From: Ananas comosus
Lineage: Eukaryota > Streptophyta > Magnoliopsida > Poales > Bromeliaceae
Direction of reading: 5' to 3'
Assembly (NCBI RefSeq): GCF_001540865.1
Contig: NC_033621.1
Coordinates: 7,267,193-7,331,192, forward strand
Length of the DNA: 64,000 nucleotides
Shown here: positions 49,145 to 60,759 of the stretch, in pieces
Layout of the letters: each line of letters begins with the position of its first letter
How positions within the stretch are numbered: position 1 is the stretch's first letter
Position numbers and translations under genes: made by a program
Notes under the pieces: model-generated
The model's input: the letters and a program-made list of their open reading frames with translations, nothing else
Database searches by the model: none
What the model was told of the DNA's origin: nothing

Positions 49145-49540
49145 TTTCGAAGCGATACTTCGGTAGCTGGCGCTATTTTTTGAACTCCCGACATACTCTT
49201 TGTCTTATCTTCTGAAAAACAAGTGCGATCCGAGGGGTCTTCCTCAGTCCAATCAAATTTAAACTCTCTGGCTCAATCCGTAATACAATCTTTTGTACGA
49301 TTTAATTTTGGCCGCTGATTCTCTCTTTTACGGCCTTGATCACATTCTTTATTTTTTGTTTCATACGCGGCATTAATTAGGCCATCTTAATTACCGCCGT
49401 TTAATCATCATTATAGCCGACCTCGAAACTCGCTTCGACGGGACGGTTCGATTCGACGGCCTTTCTTCTTCTTCAAGCTTTTACCTTTTTGTCTCTTCTA
49501 TTCCTTCTTCGTTTTCCAGGAAACTCTTCTTTCGCTTCTT

Positions 49541-52500
49541 TTGGCATTTTCTTTGCTTCGAAGCATGGCGCCTCTTCCGCCATTGCCCACTCGTCCTTCC
49601 TTGGACTACTCTCTGCTTAGGCCATATCTTGATTCGGACCCTGCCAGGTTTATCTTCGGTCCCTCATTTACAACAGACCCATCTGCCGATGATTTTCCAT
49701 TTTCTAATGAAGGTCTTCCTTTGATGGCTGAAACTATTCATCTTCATTCGTGGTATCCTTCGGCTTCGACGAGAAGAAGTCTCCGAACCTGGCCTAGTAC
49801 TTCAGACGCCTATTTGGCTTGGTTGGATCGTGTACAAGCCACTTACGGTGATTTATGGCGAGAAACTGGCATCTATGAAGCCATCCAGCTATCCCGAAAA
49901 CCTCCTTCAGCTCACTTCCTTCTTTTGGCTTCCGCCCTTTGTTTCTGGTCCCCTGTTTCCAACATTTTTCTTTTTAGAGGCGGCCCTCTTACCCCAACTC
50001 TTTTTGATGTCGCCGCCATTGTTGGCCTGCGCCCTCATGGTATCACCCTTTCCATGGCTTATAATCCTGATGGTGTATCCGATTTTGAGGCCAATCTTGA
50101 TCTCAATGATTTGGCCTACTCCAAATTTCTTCGTAAATTTGCAGGTGGATCTTCCGCTCCGGTTACTAAGAAGGAACATACTGCATTCCTTCTGTACTGG
50201 TTATGTCATAATCTTTTCTGCACTCGTTCGCAGAAAATTAACCGAGATTTTGTTTCTATTGCCGTTGGTTTATCTAACGGCGATAAATTGGCCTTAGGGC
50301 CCTATTTTCTTGCTTTTGTTTACAGAGAGATTTTTGACTCTATTAGGTCGTCACCCAATGACAATGATGTCACCATTAGCTCGGGCTGCGGTGTTTTTTG
50401 GTTTTTGCAAATGTTTTACAATTTTATTTCAGTAGGCTATGCCGAGAACTTTTAGATTTGAGCTTGGCTACTCGCTTTGACTCCTACGGACTTGCTCTCG
50501 GCTGTCCTCCACCGTTTACATCTGGGCATCCTTTGAACTTCCTCACTTATTTTTCTGTTTTTTATGATTCGAGCCCTCACTTTCTTATTTATTGGTCTCC
50601 TTTTGCTGATCGAGTTACTGGCCCCCCTTGGTTTTTGGCCAGATATGAATCATTTCAGGGTGAACTCGCCTCTTCTCGTGCTAGCGAGTATTCTGATGTT
50701 TGGTATTCTTTCTTGGCTCCTCGGGACTTGCACATTGGCTTGAAATCACGCTCGAAGTTATTACCTAGTACCGAGGTTTACTCTCCGCAGTTTGCGGCGC
50801 ACCAATTTGGTTTTGCCCAGGCCATTCCTGCCCCGGCCAAGTTTTTTACGGCCAATACGGCCACTCATCGCCCGCCTACCAAGAGCATAGCGGACGCCGA
50901 TCAGATTTCGGCTATGGGAAATCGTCTGCGGCGATTCTTCAAATTGGTCAGCTTCAAGACCAATCATACCGGAGTATTAGGTTTTCGCTATACTGTAAAT
51001 TGGGATATTTTCCTCAAGAAAACCTTTGCTCCTATCGTCTCGCATGCACATCGCAAGACTCGTCATCCTCTCATATGATATTCCTTTTGAAAATGATTTC
51101 CTGCTTATAATTACTGCTACTCATTCTATTTATTTTTGTAGCTCCTTTCCCAAGTAAGATTCAACCGGAGGGCCCTACCGAGCCATCCATATCAGACGAA
51201 CAATCGGAAGAGGCTGTTGAAACTCCGCCTCCTTCCTCTGTAATGTTTTCTAATCTGCTCCTCTTTTGTTCTTTCTATTTTGCTGTTTGTAATACTCATT
51301 TTATTTCTATTGTCAGTCTATACCCACCCCTTCATCGGTTCCAAGTTCAAATAAGAGACCGACTGAGACCGTACAAGTTCTCCCCTGCCGACTTCGAAAC
51401 GGCGTAAATCAGTTGCTAAGCGGCAATTTTGACGAGCCGACAGTATTCCTTCGGCTGACAATCTAGAAGACACAGCTGAAGATATGCCTTCGGCCTCAAT
51501 TCCAACAACAAGAACCGAAGATATACCTTCGGCTAATGTTCCGTCAACAAGAACCGAAGTCATATCTTTGGCTAGTATTCCATTAGAGGAAACTGTTGTA
51601 CCTTCCTCAGCTGCGGAACCAAGCTGTGTCCCGACCGAAACAATTGATATCGGGGTACGTCAAATCAGTTGTCAGTAGGCAAATTTTATTTTTCTTCATC
51701 TATTTATCTTTTCCTTTTAACGCGCTCACAGTCTTCTCCTGAAAGAGTTCCTTTTCCTCATTTCTCAAAGACTCAGATGGAACGGCAGCTTCGCAGAGAA
51801 GCCCGTCTTGAGAAGAAAAGAGGGGTGGAAAAGAAGAAAAAATTTGTTGAAACGGCGAGCACAACGCCGTTACCCGGTGAGGTCACATCACCTCGTTCTG
51901 CTCCTGTCCCAACATCAACTGCAAAGGACGAGCAAACAAACATACCTCTTGGGCGGCTTTCTGGAGATGAAAGTGCTGTTCCTCCCTGCTCAACTCAAGA
52001 AGCTCCCACTCCCGATGATCCTTTATCTGTAACTCTTCAATCCTTTTTTATTCCGAGCCCCAGTTCAACCGAAGGGGATGATTCTTCAACTATTATCATT
52101 TCGTCGGACACCCGAAGCAAATTCGACGAGTGTCTTAAAATATATGGTGCCGGTATTCCCAGTTTGGCTCAAAATCCAGAACAATTTGATCGGTTATATG
52201 CCCTTTTACTTGATTTGACCGATCGAACAGATGTTACTCCTGGCATAAAATGTTTTGTGGCAACTTTATCACTTCAACTTTCATCTTTTTTGGTTCGGCA
52301 GTAATCTTTAGGTGCCGAACTTGTAGCTTTAGATCAACATTTTTATCGTGTTGATCATTTTAAGAAAAATATTCCTGATGTAACAGCTCCGAATACTGAA
52401 GTACAACAAGAAGATAAAGAATTGGCTGATCAAGAATCGGCTCTGCAGAAGCGAATCTTCGCTCTTAAAGAAGAATTAGCAGCAGCCGAGTCTACTCTGG

Positions 52501-52694
52501 TGCAAACCTCCGAGCGTCGACTTCAACTAAGAAATCAATTGAAGTCTAAAAAGGAAGAGGGGATAAAGCTTAAAGAGGAACTTTCCCAACTTTACAAAGT
52601 ACACCCTCTGATGAAGCGCCGAAGGAAAGCTACCAAAACCGCTCAAGCCAATCTCATAGCCGAATGGAACCAACTTAAAGACTTATTATCCTGA
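49541..52694 (+). pseudogene. Antisense ORF of the Tat element: plant mobile domain protein with coiled coil
   Basis: The first exon (49541 to about 51075) encodes a plant mobile domain: AYLAWLDRVQATYGDLWRE, then LASALCFWSPVSNIFLF and the hallmark FRGGPLTPTLFDVAAIVGL (residues 145-163). The frame slips by one base near 50410 and continues in the next frame to 51078 (FSRLCRELLDLSLATRF). Likely introns follow, with acceptors at 51141, 51316 and 51731 and donors at 51240 (GT) and 51655 (GTACGT). Exons 51142-51239 and 51317-51654 are Ser/Thr/Pro-rich. The last exon, from 51732, has a basic start, a TAA at 52302, and behind it a heptad-like coiled coil (LQKRIFALKEELAAAES). The first ATG could instead be at 49565. 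Plant mobile domain proteins are related to transposases; the role here is unknown. It converges on integrase, 34 bases away. Confidence 0.8.
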
Positions 52695-52728
52695 TTCGGC
52701 TTGTAATATTCTGACTTTAATTATTTTT

Positions 52729-53808
52729 TCACATTGATGGGTAATATCTCTTTAAATATTTTCTGTTGATTGGTTTTTCGCTTTCTGACCCATCCTTGTT
52801 TTGCAAATAATATGCATTTCCTCTTGTGATTCGGCTAATCTGGAATGGTCCTTCCCAATTTGGGGACCATTTCCCATACATTCGGTCTTTTTGACCGATT
52901 GGAAAAACCGGCCGAAATACTAAATCGCCAATGGCAAATGTCTTTGATCGAACTTTCTTATTGTACACATTACGTACTCGGCTTTGGTATGCTTGCATGT
53001 TATCTAAAGCTATCAACCGAGTATCTATTAATTCTTCTGCTTTATCTTTCATTAAATTACTATATTCGTCAGTCGAGAGGTCTTCTTGTTTCTCTATCGT
53101 TAAAGAAGGGACTATTATCTCAGTTGGAATTACGGTCTCATGGCCGTAAACTAACTGAAACGGTGTCATCCCTGTTGCCGTTTTTATTGAAGTTCGGCAT
53201 GCCCATAACACTTCGGAAAGCTTTTCATTCCACTTTCTCGGGTATTTCCCGATATGTCGCTTCATAAGGTTGATAACTATTTTATTTGCTGTTTCTACTT
53301 GTCCATTCGCTTGAGCATAATAAGGAGACGAATGAAGCAGCTTTATCTTTCGAGACTCGACGAACCGAACAAACTGACCCCCTGTGAACATTGTCCCTTG
53401 ATCGGTTGTGACAGTCTCAGGAATCCCAAAGCGATGAACTATATGATCTTCAACAAAATCAATAATTTCCTTTTGCGTAACCAACCGAGTGGGTTTGGCT
53501 TCCACCCACTTAGTAAAATAATCGATAGCTACTATTAGAAATTTGTGACCAGCCGAGGAATTCGGCTGAATTTCTCCAATTAAATCAATGGCCCATTCTC
53601 GGAAAGGCCATGGTTTAATTATTGCGTACATCTCAGAGGTAGGAACTCTCTGAATTGGGCCATGAAATTGACATTCTTGGCAACCCTTGGCATACTCTAT
53701 GCAATCTTGATGCATAGTCGGCCAATAATATCCTAGGTGCCGAATTGTCCATCTTAACTTTTTTCCTACCAAATGGGTTCCACATATTCCCTCATGTGTT
53801 TCTCCCAT
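52729..53808 (-). pseudogene. Integrase of the Tat element
   Basis: A 359-codon frame has an HHCC zinc-binding region (GICGTHLVGKKLRW, YWPTMHQDCIEYAKGCQECQ), the DDE core (AIDLIGEIQPNSSAG, TTDQGTMFTGGQF, ANGQVETANK) and a C-terminal SH3-like region (GDLVFRPVFP, WSPNWEGPFQISRI) with a natural stop. The three acidic catalytic residues are present and this is the least damaged pol segment. Its N-terminus is cut off by an in-frame TGA at 53809-53811. Confidence 0.92.
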
Positions 53809-53811
53809 TAC

Positions 53812-54033
53812 TCATAGAACTTCTTCCGCCCCTAAACATTTCAATAGAACTTCTTCGGCTGTTCTTTTGTATAGTTGACCATCTAATAAACAGTAGCCGA
53901 GAGCTCTTCTTCGAATATTATAATCGACCCTGATATTAGGATCCTCCAAATATTTGATCAATGACTTCCTCCAATCATCCTTTACTTCTACAAGAGCTAT
54001 GATCGGTTCTCGTATATGAACCGAAGGTAGCAA
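53812..54033 (-). pseudogene. Linker between RNase H and integrase, Tat element
   Basis: The frame (WRKSLIKYLEDPNIR, RRRALGYCLLDGQLYKR) matches the conserved stretch that precedes integrase in Tat pol. It is shifted relative to RNase H and closed by a TGA before integrase. Confidence 0.75.
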
Positions 54034-54034
54034 T

Positions 54035-54823
54035 CTATATTACTATTGACTTTGACTTCGGCTCTCTGTATCCTGAAGCCGATTGGGCCAATTCGTTTGC
54101 CCTTTCATTTTCCTGTCTGCCTAAATGCTCGAATTTGACTTCTCCGAAATTGTATAATAATTCTATCGTTTTCTTCAAATAATTTTGCAAAGTCGGATTC
54201 TCACATCGGTATTCTCCGTTAACCTGTTTGATTATTAATTGTGAATCACCGATAACTTTGACTGACTTTGCATTAAATTCTTGGAATATTTCAAGGCCGA
54301 TTATCAAGGCCTCATATTCGGCTTGGTTGTTAGAACAACCGAAATCTAATTCAAATGCAAATTGACAAACATGACCTTCAAGAGACTGAATCACTACCCC
54401 TGCTCCTGCAGATTCAGTTGTTTTTGAACCGTCAAAGTACAATACCCAAGGTTGACAGCCGATTACGTTTTGTATCGGCTCTTCTATCTCTACACATGGG
54501 TGATCGGCCAAAAAATCAGCTATAGCCTGGCCTTTGATAGCTTTAGCAGGAACGTAATTAAGGGAGAACTCAGATAAAGCCAATATCCATTTCCCAATAC
54601 GTCCTCGTAGCACTGGCTTAGATAACATATATTTTATCAAATCGGTCTTGCATATTACCGATACTTCGGCTGATAAAATGTAATATCTCAATTTTGTGCA
54701 TGAATAATATAAAGCCAAACATAATTTTTCTATAGCCGAGTACCTCTTTTCAGTATCTAACAGGCGTCGGCTTAGGTAATAAATTGCCTGTTCTTCCTTC
54801 TCTTCATTTTCTTGAGCGAGCAA
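54035..54823 (-). pseudogene. Two RNase H domains of the Tat element
   Basis: The first part (YYLSRRLLDTEKRYSAIEKL, LCLALYYSCTKLRYYI, KTDLIKYMLSKPVL, GKWILALSEFSLNYVP) is the usual Ty3/gypsy RNase H in a form that lacks the normal TDHKSL. A second, archaeal-like RNase H follows: VLYFDGSKTTESAGAGVV, NNQAEYEALIIGLE, VIGDSQLIIKQVNGEY, NERANELAQSASGYRE. Asp, Glu and Asp of its active site are visible; at the fourth position I see Asn-Glu. Two RNase H domains in tandem mark the Tat lineage. Confidence 0.88.
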
Positions 54824-54826
54824 ACA

Positions 54827-56083
54827 TCACAAATTTTCATCTGCAGCCGATATATATAACTTCATCGGCTGATTCAGCTTTGGAGGTACCAGTACCGGAG
54901 GATTTGATAAGTATCTTTTTATATTTTCAAATGCCTCCTGCTGTTCATCTGCCCAAACGAATTCTTTCTTATCTTTCAGCCGAAGTAATGGAGTAAAAAC
55001 CCCGATTCTTCCGGCTAAATTAGATATAAACCGCCGAAGATAATTAACCTTCCCCAACAAACTCTGTGATTCCTTTTTGCATTTGGGTGGCGGTAATTCT
55101 AATATTGCTCTTGCTTTATTTTTATCAATTTCAATCCCTTTCTTATGCACCAAAAACCCCAAGAAATTTCCTGCAGAAACTCCGAAGACGCATTTCAAAG
55201 AGTTCATTTTTAAATTGTATTTTCTCATTCTCTCAAAAGCGAGCTTTAAGTCGATCCAATGTTCGGCTTGTGACTTGGATTTGATAACTATATCATCGAT
55301 ATAGACTTCCAACATTTTGCCGATTAAATCGTGGAAAATAAAATTCATAGCTCTTTGGTAAGTAGCTCCGACATTCTTTAAGCCGAACGGCATAACGACC
55401 CATTCAAAGGTTCCAATTGAACCGGGGCATCTAAAAGTCGTTTTAGCCACATCTTCCTCAGCAATATAAATTTGATTATAGCCAGCATGTCCATCCATGA
55501 AGGACAGAATTTCATTACCAGCAGCCGAATCTACTAACATATCGGCTATAGGCGTTGGATATTCGTCTTTAGGTGTAGCTAAATTTAAGTTCCTAAAATC
55601 GATACAAACTCTAACTTTACCATTCTTTTTACGTACTGGAACTATATTAGACACCCAATCAACATAACGGGCCGCTCTAATAAATCCGGCCTTTAAAAGA
55701 TTTTCGATTTCATTCTTAATTTGTAGTACAATACTCGGCTCAAACCTACGAGCCGGTTGTTTAAAAGGCTTAAACCCTTTTTTGATAGGCAGCCGATGCT
55801 CTACAATCTCTCGGCTTAAACCTGGCATTTCTTCATAGCTCCAGGCGAAGCAATCCTTGTACTCCTTTAATAGCTTCTTCAATTCTTCTTGTTGCTGAGC
55901 CGACAGCTTGGAACTTATGAATGTCAGCTTGTTGTCTTCACCAGACCCCAGGTTTACTTCTATGAACAAGTCCTGGGTTTCCAGCTTTTTCTCGTCGGCT
56001 TTAATAGGCGATTCTTCTGGCTCCATTTCCGCTATCTGCCTATTCATCTCATATGATCTATCGGTCTTCATGACCGATTTCAT
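54827..56083 (-). pseudogene. Reverse transcriptase of the Tat element
   Basis: The frame contains the RT start (FAWSYEEMPGLSREIVEHRL), fingers (LLKAGFIRAARYVDWVSNIV, VRVCIDFRNLN), MPFGLKNVGATYQRAMN and the catalytic YIDD (VYIDDIVIKSK), then the connection region and the first part of RNase H (LYISAADEN), where a TGA ends it. The same frame continues as 54823-54035. It is cut from the protease frame by two frame changes near 56080 and 56250. Confidence 0.93.
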
Positions 56084-56274
56084 TTGACCTTCTTTCTCGG
56101 CTTTATGAACCGAGTTTTTATGACTTCCTCGGCCTTATTGGCCGAATTATCAAGTGCCAACACATCGGCTTTGGCAGCCGAATTATCCTCATAGCCGATC
56201 ATGTTGATCGGCTCATCTTGTTGAGGCTTGTGCCAAGCCCCTATTCCCGATTTTTGGGACTCCATTTTAACCAT
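56080..56274 (-). pseudogene. Protease-RT linker, Tat element
   Basis: A short frame (MESQKSGIGAWHKPQQDEP) carries sequence between protease and RT in a different frame from both. It could reflect random frameshifts or a regulated gag-pro/pol junction; the surrounding damage favours random decay. Confidence 0.5.
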
Positions 56275-58547
56275 CTAGGTGGCTCTTCATTGGCCACCAT
56301 AGTGTTGATATCTTTTGAGAGAATTAATTGAATCCCCTCTTCTATTACTTTTACGAATGAAATCTGATCTGGATCAGCATCGGCCCAATTGATGTGGCCG
56401 ATGTCATCCATGTTGACAGCTAACATTTGAGGCCGTCCTTCGGCCCGGACTTCTTCTACCTTGTCTCCTATCCACTGGAACAATTTTCCGTGGAGTGTAG
56501 AGGGTACGCACTCATTCGAGTGTATCCAGTCTCTTCCCAACAGCAAGTTGTAGTGACTATCTGCATCCACTACAAAAAACACAGTTTTCAAAGTTTTTGA
56601 ACCTACTATTAGTTCGGTGGTGAGCACTCCTCGAGCTTGTTGACCGTTTCCTGTGAAATCGGTCATGATTGAGTCGGTAGGCTTCAAATCATCTTCATCT
56701 TTGCCCAGCTTCTTGAAAAAGGAAGTGGGCATCACATTGACCATAGCGCCGCCATCTACCATCACTCGGCCTACTGGCCGACCTTCTATCAAAGCTTTTA
56801 TAAACAGAGGCCTTATGAACCTCGCCTGCATGGCCGATGGTTTCTCAAAAACCACTGCATTGGCCTGTCGAGCATCCTCTAGCTGCAATTGGGCTACTGT
56901 AAGCCCCTTCTCTTCTTCTTCTCTGAACTCCTCGTATTCCACCAGCTCTGCTTTGAAGGATTGAGGCAGAGCGTACACCATATTTACTTCGGCTGGTGAT
57001 TCATCAGCCGATTTCCCTTTGATCCTCTGTTTCTTCTCTTCTGACTCCTTAGCCGTTTCGGCTGAAGAGTCACTCTCCATGCGAACCACTCTCTCTTTAG
57101 GAGGCCACCTTTCTCTCTTGATCATTGTCTCGAGGGAAGCTATTTTATCTTCTAACTCACTCCTGGTCATTTTTTCTTCTATCTCGGCCTCAGTTGGTCG
57201 TTCTATTATTGACTTCAACTGAAGGGTAGGTGATGAGCCGCCTGCCTCATGATTATTTCTCATCGGTCGAAAAGGGTGTGGTCGCTCGTTAGGGCGTCTC
57301 CATACATTGAGCCTCATCCCTTTCGCCTCTTCATAATTTTGTCTTGCCTCGGCTTGCATCCTCTGCTGCCGACGCTTCTGAGTTTTTGTCAACATCGGCC
57401 CCTGCCATCTGGCCGATGGTTTAGCCTCTACTTCGTGCCATTCATCCACTGGCACGTTTGCCGGTACTTTAACCATTCTTAAATGATTTTTTAGAATTTC
57501 TCTTCTCTCCAATGGTCTCGGCCAAGGCTGAATGCCGAGTTCGTTGACTAGCCTTCGACCGAGGAATTCTATGTTCCCCTCGGTCATTCCTTCAAATTCT
57601 GGTTCTGGTCTCGGTCTGGCTTGTTGTTGCCAATGTGGCCGATACCCAGGGAACCTTTGCTGGGAGCCGAATGGTCTGTTCTGGTAGTCCCATCGGCCAC
57701 GACGTTCTCCACGCCTGTTGTTGTAGTAATCGTGCAGAATCTTCTGTATCATCATGTCTTTCTTACGTTGAACCAAGTCTACTTCCGGCTCAGTGTCATT
57801 AGAGGCTGCATCCGAGCCTTCTTCTTCTTGGTCCTCGCCATCGGGAATATCATCCCAATCTTCAAGGAACGTCATCAATTCGTTCCATTCGTTCCCTCTT
57901 TTCTTGGCATTCACAATAGCTTCCCAATCTTTTTTTGTCATTTCGGCCTTGCACCTGATGCATAGCCGAAGATGTTTCTTAGCATGAGCCACATTGTCAG
58001 CGGTCTCCTTGTCCAAAACGTTCTTTCCTTTGATATTCACCATATTGACCTGAAATGGAAATGAAGTTTTGTTAATTATTCGACTTTTATTTTCTTGGTC
58101 TGCCAATATGAGCCGACCCTCTTCTATTTCCTCTTGGATCTGCCTTTTTGCAGTCGCTTTTCCTTTCCCTTTCATGTTCACGGTGTTGACCTGTGATGGA
58201 AAAGGATTCTTATCAATTTCCATATCTTTATTTTCTTGGTCGGCAAAGATCAGCCGACCCTCATTTATCTCTTTTTGAATTTGCCTCTTAAAGGCAGTGC
58301 ATTCACTAGTTTTATGGCTCCATGAATGGTGCCATTTGCAGTATCTTCTGCGTTTCAACTCTTCTACAAAAGGTATTGTTTGGCCTTCATGTAATTTAAT
58401 GCGTCTATCCTTTAACAACCGATCAAAAATAAGATCGGTCTTTGCGATATCAAATGAATAACTAAATGCGGATATTTGTGCTTTTGCTTCTCTGGACTTT
58501 GCAGGTTTTAGCAAAGCACATTTATACGGTTGGCTATTTCTCACCAT
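56241..58547 (-). pseudogene. Gag C-terminal part and protease of the Tat element
   Basis: This is the longest open frame in the window (768 codons). Near its start a Cx2Hx4Hx4C zinc motif (CKWHHSWSHKTSEC, residues 70-83) is typical of Tat Gag. It is followed by a 47-residue tandem duplication, a Glu/Asp-rich and Arg-rich region, and then an aspartic protease at residues 596-680 with VDGGAMVNVMP (DGG in place of DTG, as is common in Tat elements) and NLLLGRDWIHSNECVPST. The upstream part of gag lies in other frames at 58604-59950. Confidence 0.88.
58023..58289 (-). repeat. Tandem duplication inside Tat gag
   Basis: Residues 87-133 and 134-175 of the long gag-protease frame repeat KRQIQ.EI.EGRLI.ADQEN and VN.VN.KGK with about 70% identity. 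The period is 47 codons (141 bases), so the duplication kept the frame. Confidence 0.85.
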
Positions 58548-58603
58548 CTCGGCAGCACAGATTTCAGCTTCATCAGCCGAATCTTCTGCCTCTTCAGATG
58601 AAT

Positions 58604-59950
58604 TCAGCTCTTCATGAGCCGAGGATTCTTCGAAGAAAGAAATATTTTTCTCTTTCCTTTATTCCAATCTTTGTTTCGGCTCCATCTAGGCCGATCTTCA
58701 TTATTGCCTTTTCGAAATTGCTCATACTGAGCAACTCGAACTCCCAAATCAAAAAGATTTGGAAAGAACTTATCCTCAAAATGATCTTTAATCTTAAAAT
58801 GCATGCCGTTAAATGCCATTTTGGCAAATTATGATTCCGGCATCCTTACAAAGCATCGGCTTCGAGCCGTCTTGAATCGGTTGAGATATTCGTCAACCGA
58901 GTCTCCTGTTCTTTGTCTAAATTGAGCCAAGTCTGCAACCGACAACTCAGGCTCAGTTCTATAAAATTGCTTATGAAATTTACCCTCTAACTCATCCCAA
59001 TCTCGAACGGAATTAGCGGGTAAACTTGTATACCAAGTGAAGGCTGTCTTAGTCAGTGAAGTATTAAATAATCTTAACTTCAAAAAAGGATCTGCCGCTG
59101 CTTCGCGGCATTGGGCTATAAATCGAGCGACATGTTCGACCGTATTTTCGGTCTCATCTCCAGAAAATTTATCAAATTTCGGCATCTTCCAATTTGCCGG
59201 ATATGGGTGTTCTATATCTATATTAGCAGGATATGGTGATCTGAATACAGGCCGCATTGCCGGCCTTGTGCCTACTCCGAAAGTATTCCGGATCGCTTCT
59301 TCTATTTGCGCATATATCTCATTATTAATCCCCGGCAAGGGGGCTTGCGCTGGTACTGGGTTCAATGGCTGTTGAACCCCAATATTCTGCACTAGGGGAT
59401 TAACCCCTTGTGCATTCGGAGCCTGCCCCCTAGCCCTAACATTTTGGGGCTGGTAGGCTGTCACTGAAGGGGGTGGAGGTAATCCCCAAGCCACTTCCGG
59501 CTGTTGACCGGTGTTCCCAACAACCGGTCTATAAGCCGCTTGATACTGTGCCCCCTGGTATTGGGGCTGACCAACTACCGGTGTTACTGGATTTTGTAAC
59601 ATAGGCGTTATCACAGGCGCTTGAAGGCCTGCTATCGGCTGTTCGTTTCGAGCTAGCAACTGCCCTATTTGGGCTATGTTCTCGTCAGAGGTCGTGATTG
59701 CGGCCAAAACAGCATCCAGCCGTGCGGTACTTGCATGACTATTTTGGTCCAAAGTCTATAGGACCCTAGTCATTTGGCCAAGTGCTTGGGTCAAACTAGG
59801 CTCCTGTTGGCCGGATTGACTGCTAGTCTCACCTTCCACCGGTAAAACTGCTTGGCGCTCCACAGCGTTCTCCGAATTACTGGGCTGTTCACTCCCAGAA
59901 TTTCTGGGAATGGCCCTATTACGGAGATTCATGGCGTTGTCGTCAGCCAT
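58604..59950 (-). pseudogene. Gag N-terminal and capsid part of the Tat element
   Basis: The ATG at 59950 (MADDNAMNLRNRAIPRN) opens the gag. An in-frame TAG at 59756 and a TAA just before 58829 break one frame that otherwise runs to 58604. The N-terminal part is Gln/Pro/Ala-rich. The gag domain has WKMPKFDKFSGDETENTVEH, FNTSLTKTAFTWYTSLP, WDELEGKFHKQFYRTEP and SVDEYLNRFKTARSRC. A frameshift near 58605 then leads into the 58547 frame. Confidence 0.9.
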
Positions 59951-59978
59951 AATTTATTCAACTTTACCTCAAATGTGA

Positions 59979-59996
59979 GTCCCACCGGGCGTGCCA
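59979..59996 (-). other. Primer-binding site of the Tat element
   Basis: The minus strand reads TGGCACGCCCGGTGGGAC, 6 bases from the LTR. It starts with TGG, complementary to the CCA tail of a tRNA. It is not the initiator-Met type used by the Del/Tekay elements here. The exact tRNA is not identified. Confidence 0.65.
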
Positions 59997-60002
59997 AAAA
60001 AT

Positions 60003-60759
60003 TGTTGGCGGCTTAAAGTCCCGACCCTTGACCCGGTCAGGTATCCTCCTCGGGAAGAGCGTCGGGATGATGAGCGGCCGCGGATGACGACCCTCGAAGT
60101 TTGCGCCCACGACGGATCAAGCGATTCGGCCGATGACGGATCGAATCAGCCGGGTCCGAAAACCTTTGCAATAAATTCGCTTCAGCGGGATGAACCGAAT
60201 GGACAGGGGAGGCCTATATCTCGGCTGAGAGATGAGCCGAATGGCTAAAACAACTCGAGATCTGATTGGTAGGAAGGGCCGAAAATAACTTTCTATTGAT
60301 TAGCGAGCGGAAAGAGTACAGGAACAAGGGAGTGATGCCCGTAGGGCAGACAGACTCCGAGTATGAGAACAGGGGAGTGATGCCCGTAGGCCACAGACTC
60401 CGAGTATTCTAAATTACAGAACTACTCTAAAGAAAGCACGGTAATCGAGAACAGAAAGATGCACGAAATCCAGTGTCTTTGTCGCAGCGAAGACAACCGT
60501 TTCAAGAGTATCAAAACGCTTATATTCAGATTGCCGCTTGCGTTAGTTATTCCTCTTGACACTATCAGTCCAATGGATTCTCCTGAATTATAGGACCGAC
60601 TTTGCCGATCACAGATCAACCGACTCGCAACGCTTGCGGTTGCTATAAACTTCTTAGGTCCAGCGGGCTCGGCGTGCATCGCTGTACTCTAAGTCTAATG
60701 TTTTAGCGCTCTTACTAATATGGACCCGGCAGTCCATCTGTTCGCCGACATGGCTAACA
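60003..60759 (-). mobile_element. 5' LTR of the Tat element (757 bp)
   Basis: It runs from TGTTGGCGGCT to GGCTAACA and is homologous to 48560-49127. It has an extra segment at about 60099-60289. After about 60390 it differs from the 3' LTR by many single-base gains and losses, which suggests low base quality or real decay. Confidence 0.87.

Larger units (their letters stand above)
48560..60759 (-). mobile_element. Tat-lineage Ty3/gypsy element with antisense ORF (12.2 kb)
   Basis: Terminal LTRs 60003-60759 (5') and 48560-49127 (3') share TGTTGGCGG starts and AACA ends. The internal order on the minus strand is PBS, gag, protease, RT, RNase H, second RNase H and integrase, with an extra ORF on the opposite strand between integrase and the 3' LTR. 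Two RNase H domains and an antisense extra ORF are known features of plant Tat elements. The flanks are ATATG and ATATC, a near-match target duplication. The pol genes are broken by several stops and frameshifts. Confidence 0.9.

Noticed and set aside
49907..50297. Second ORFs overlapping the plant mobile domain exon (minus 49907-50179, plus 49830-50297)
   Set aside because: They overlap the recognisable domain in other frames and have no motif of their own.
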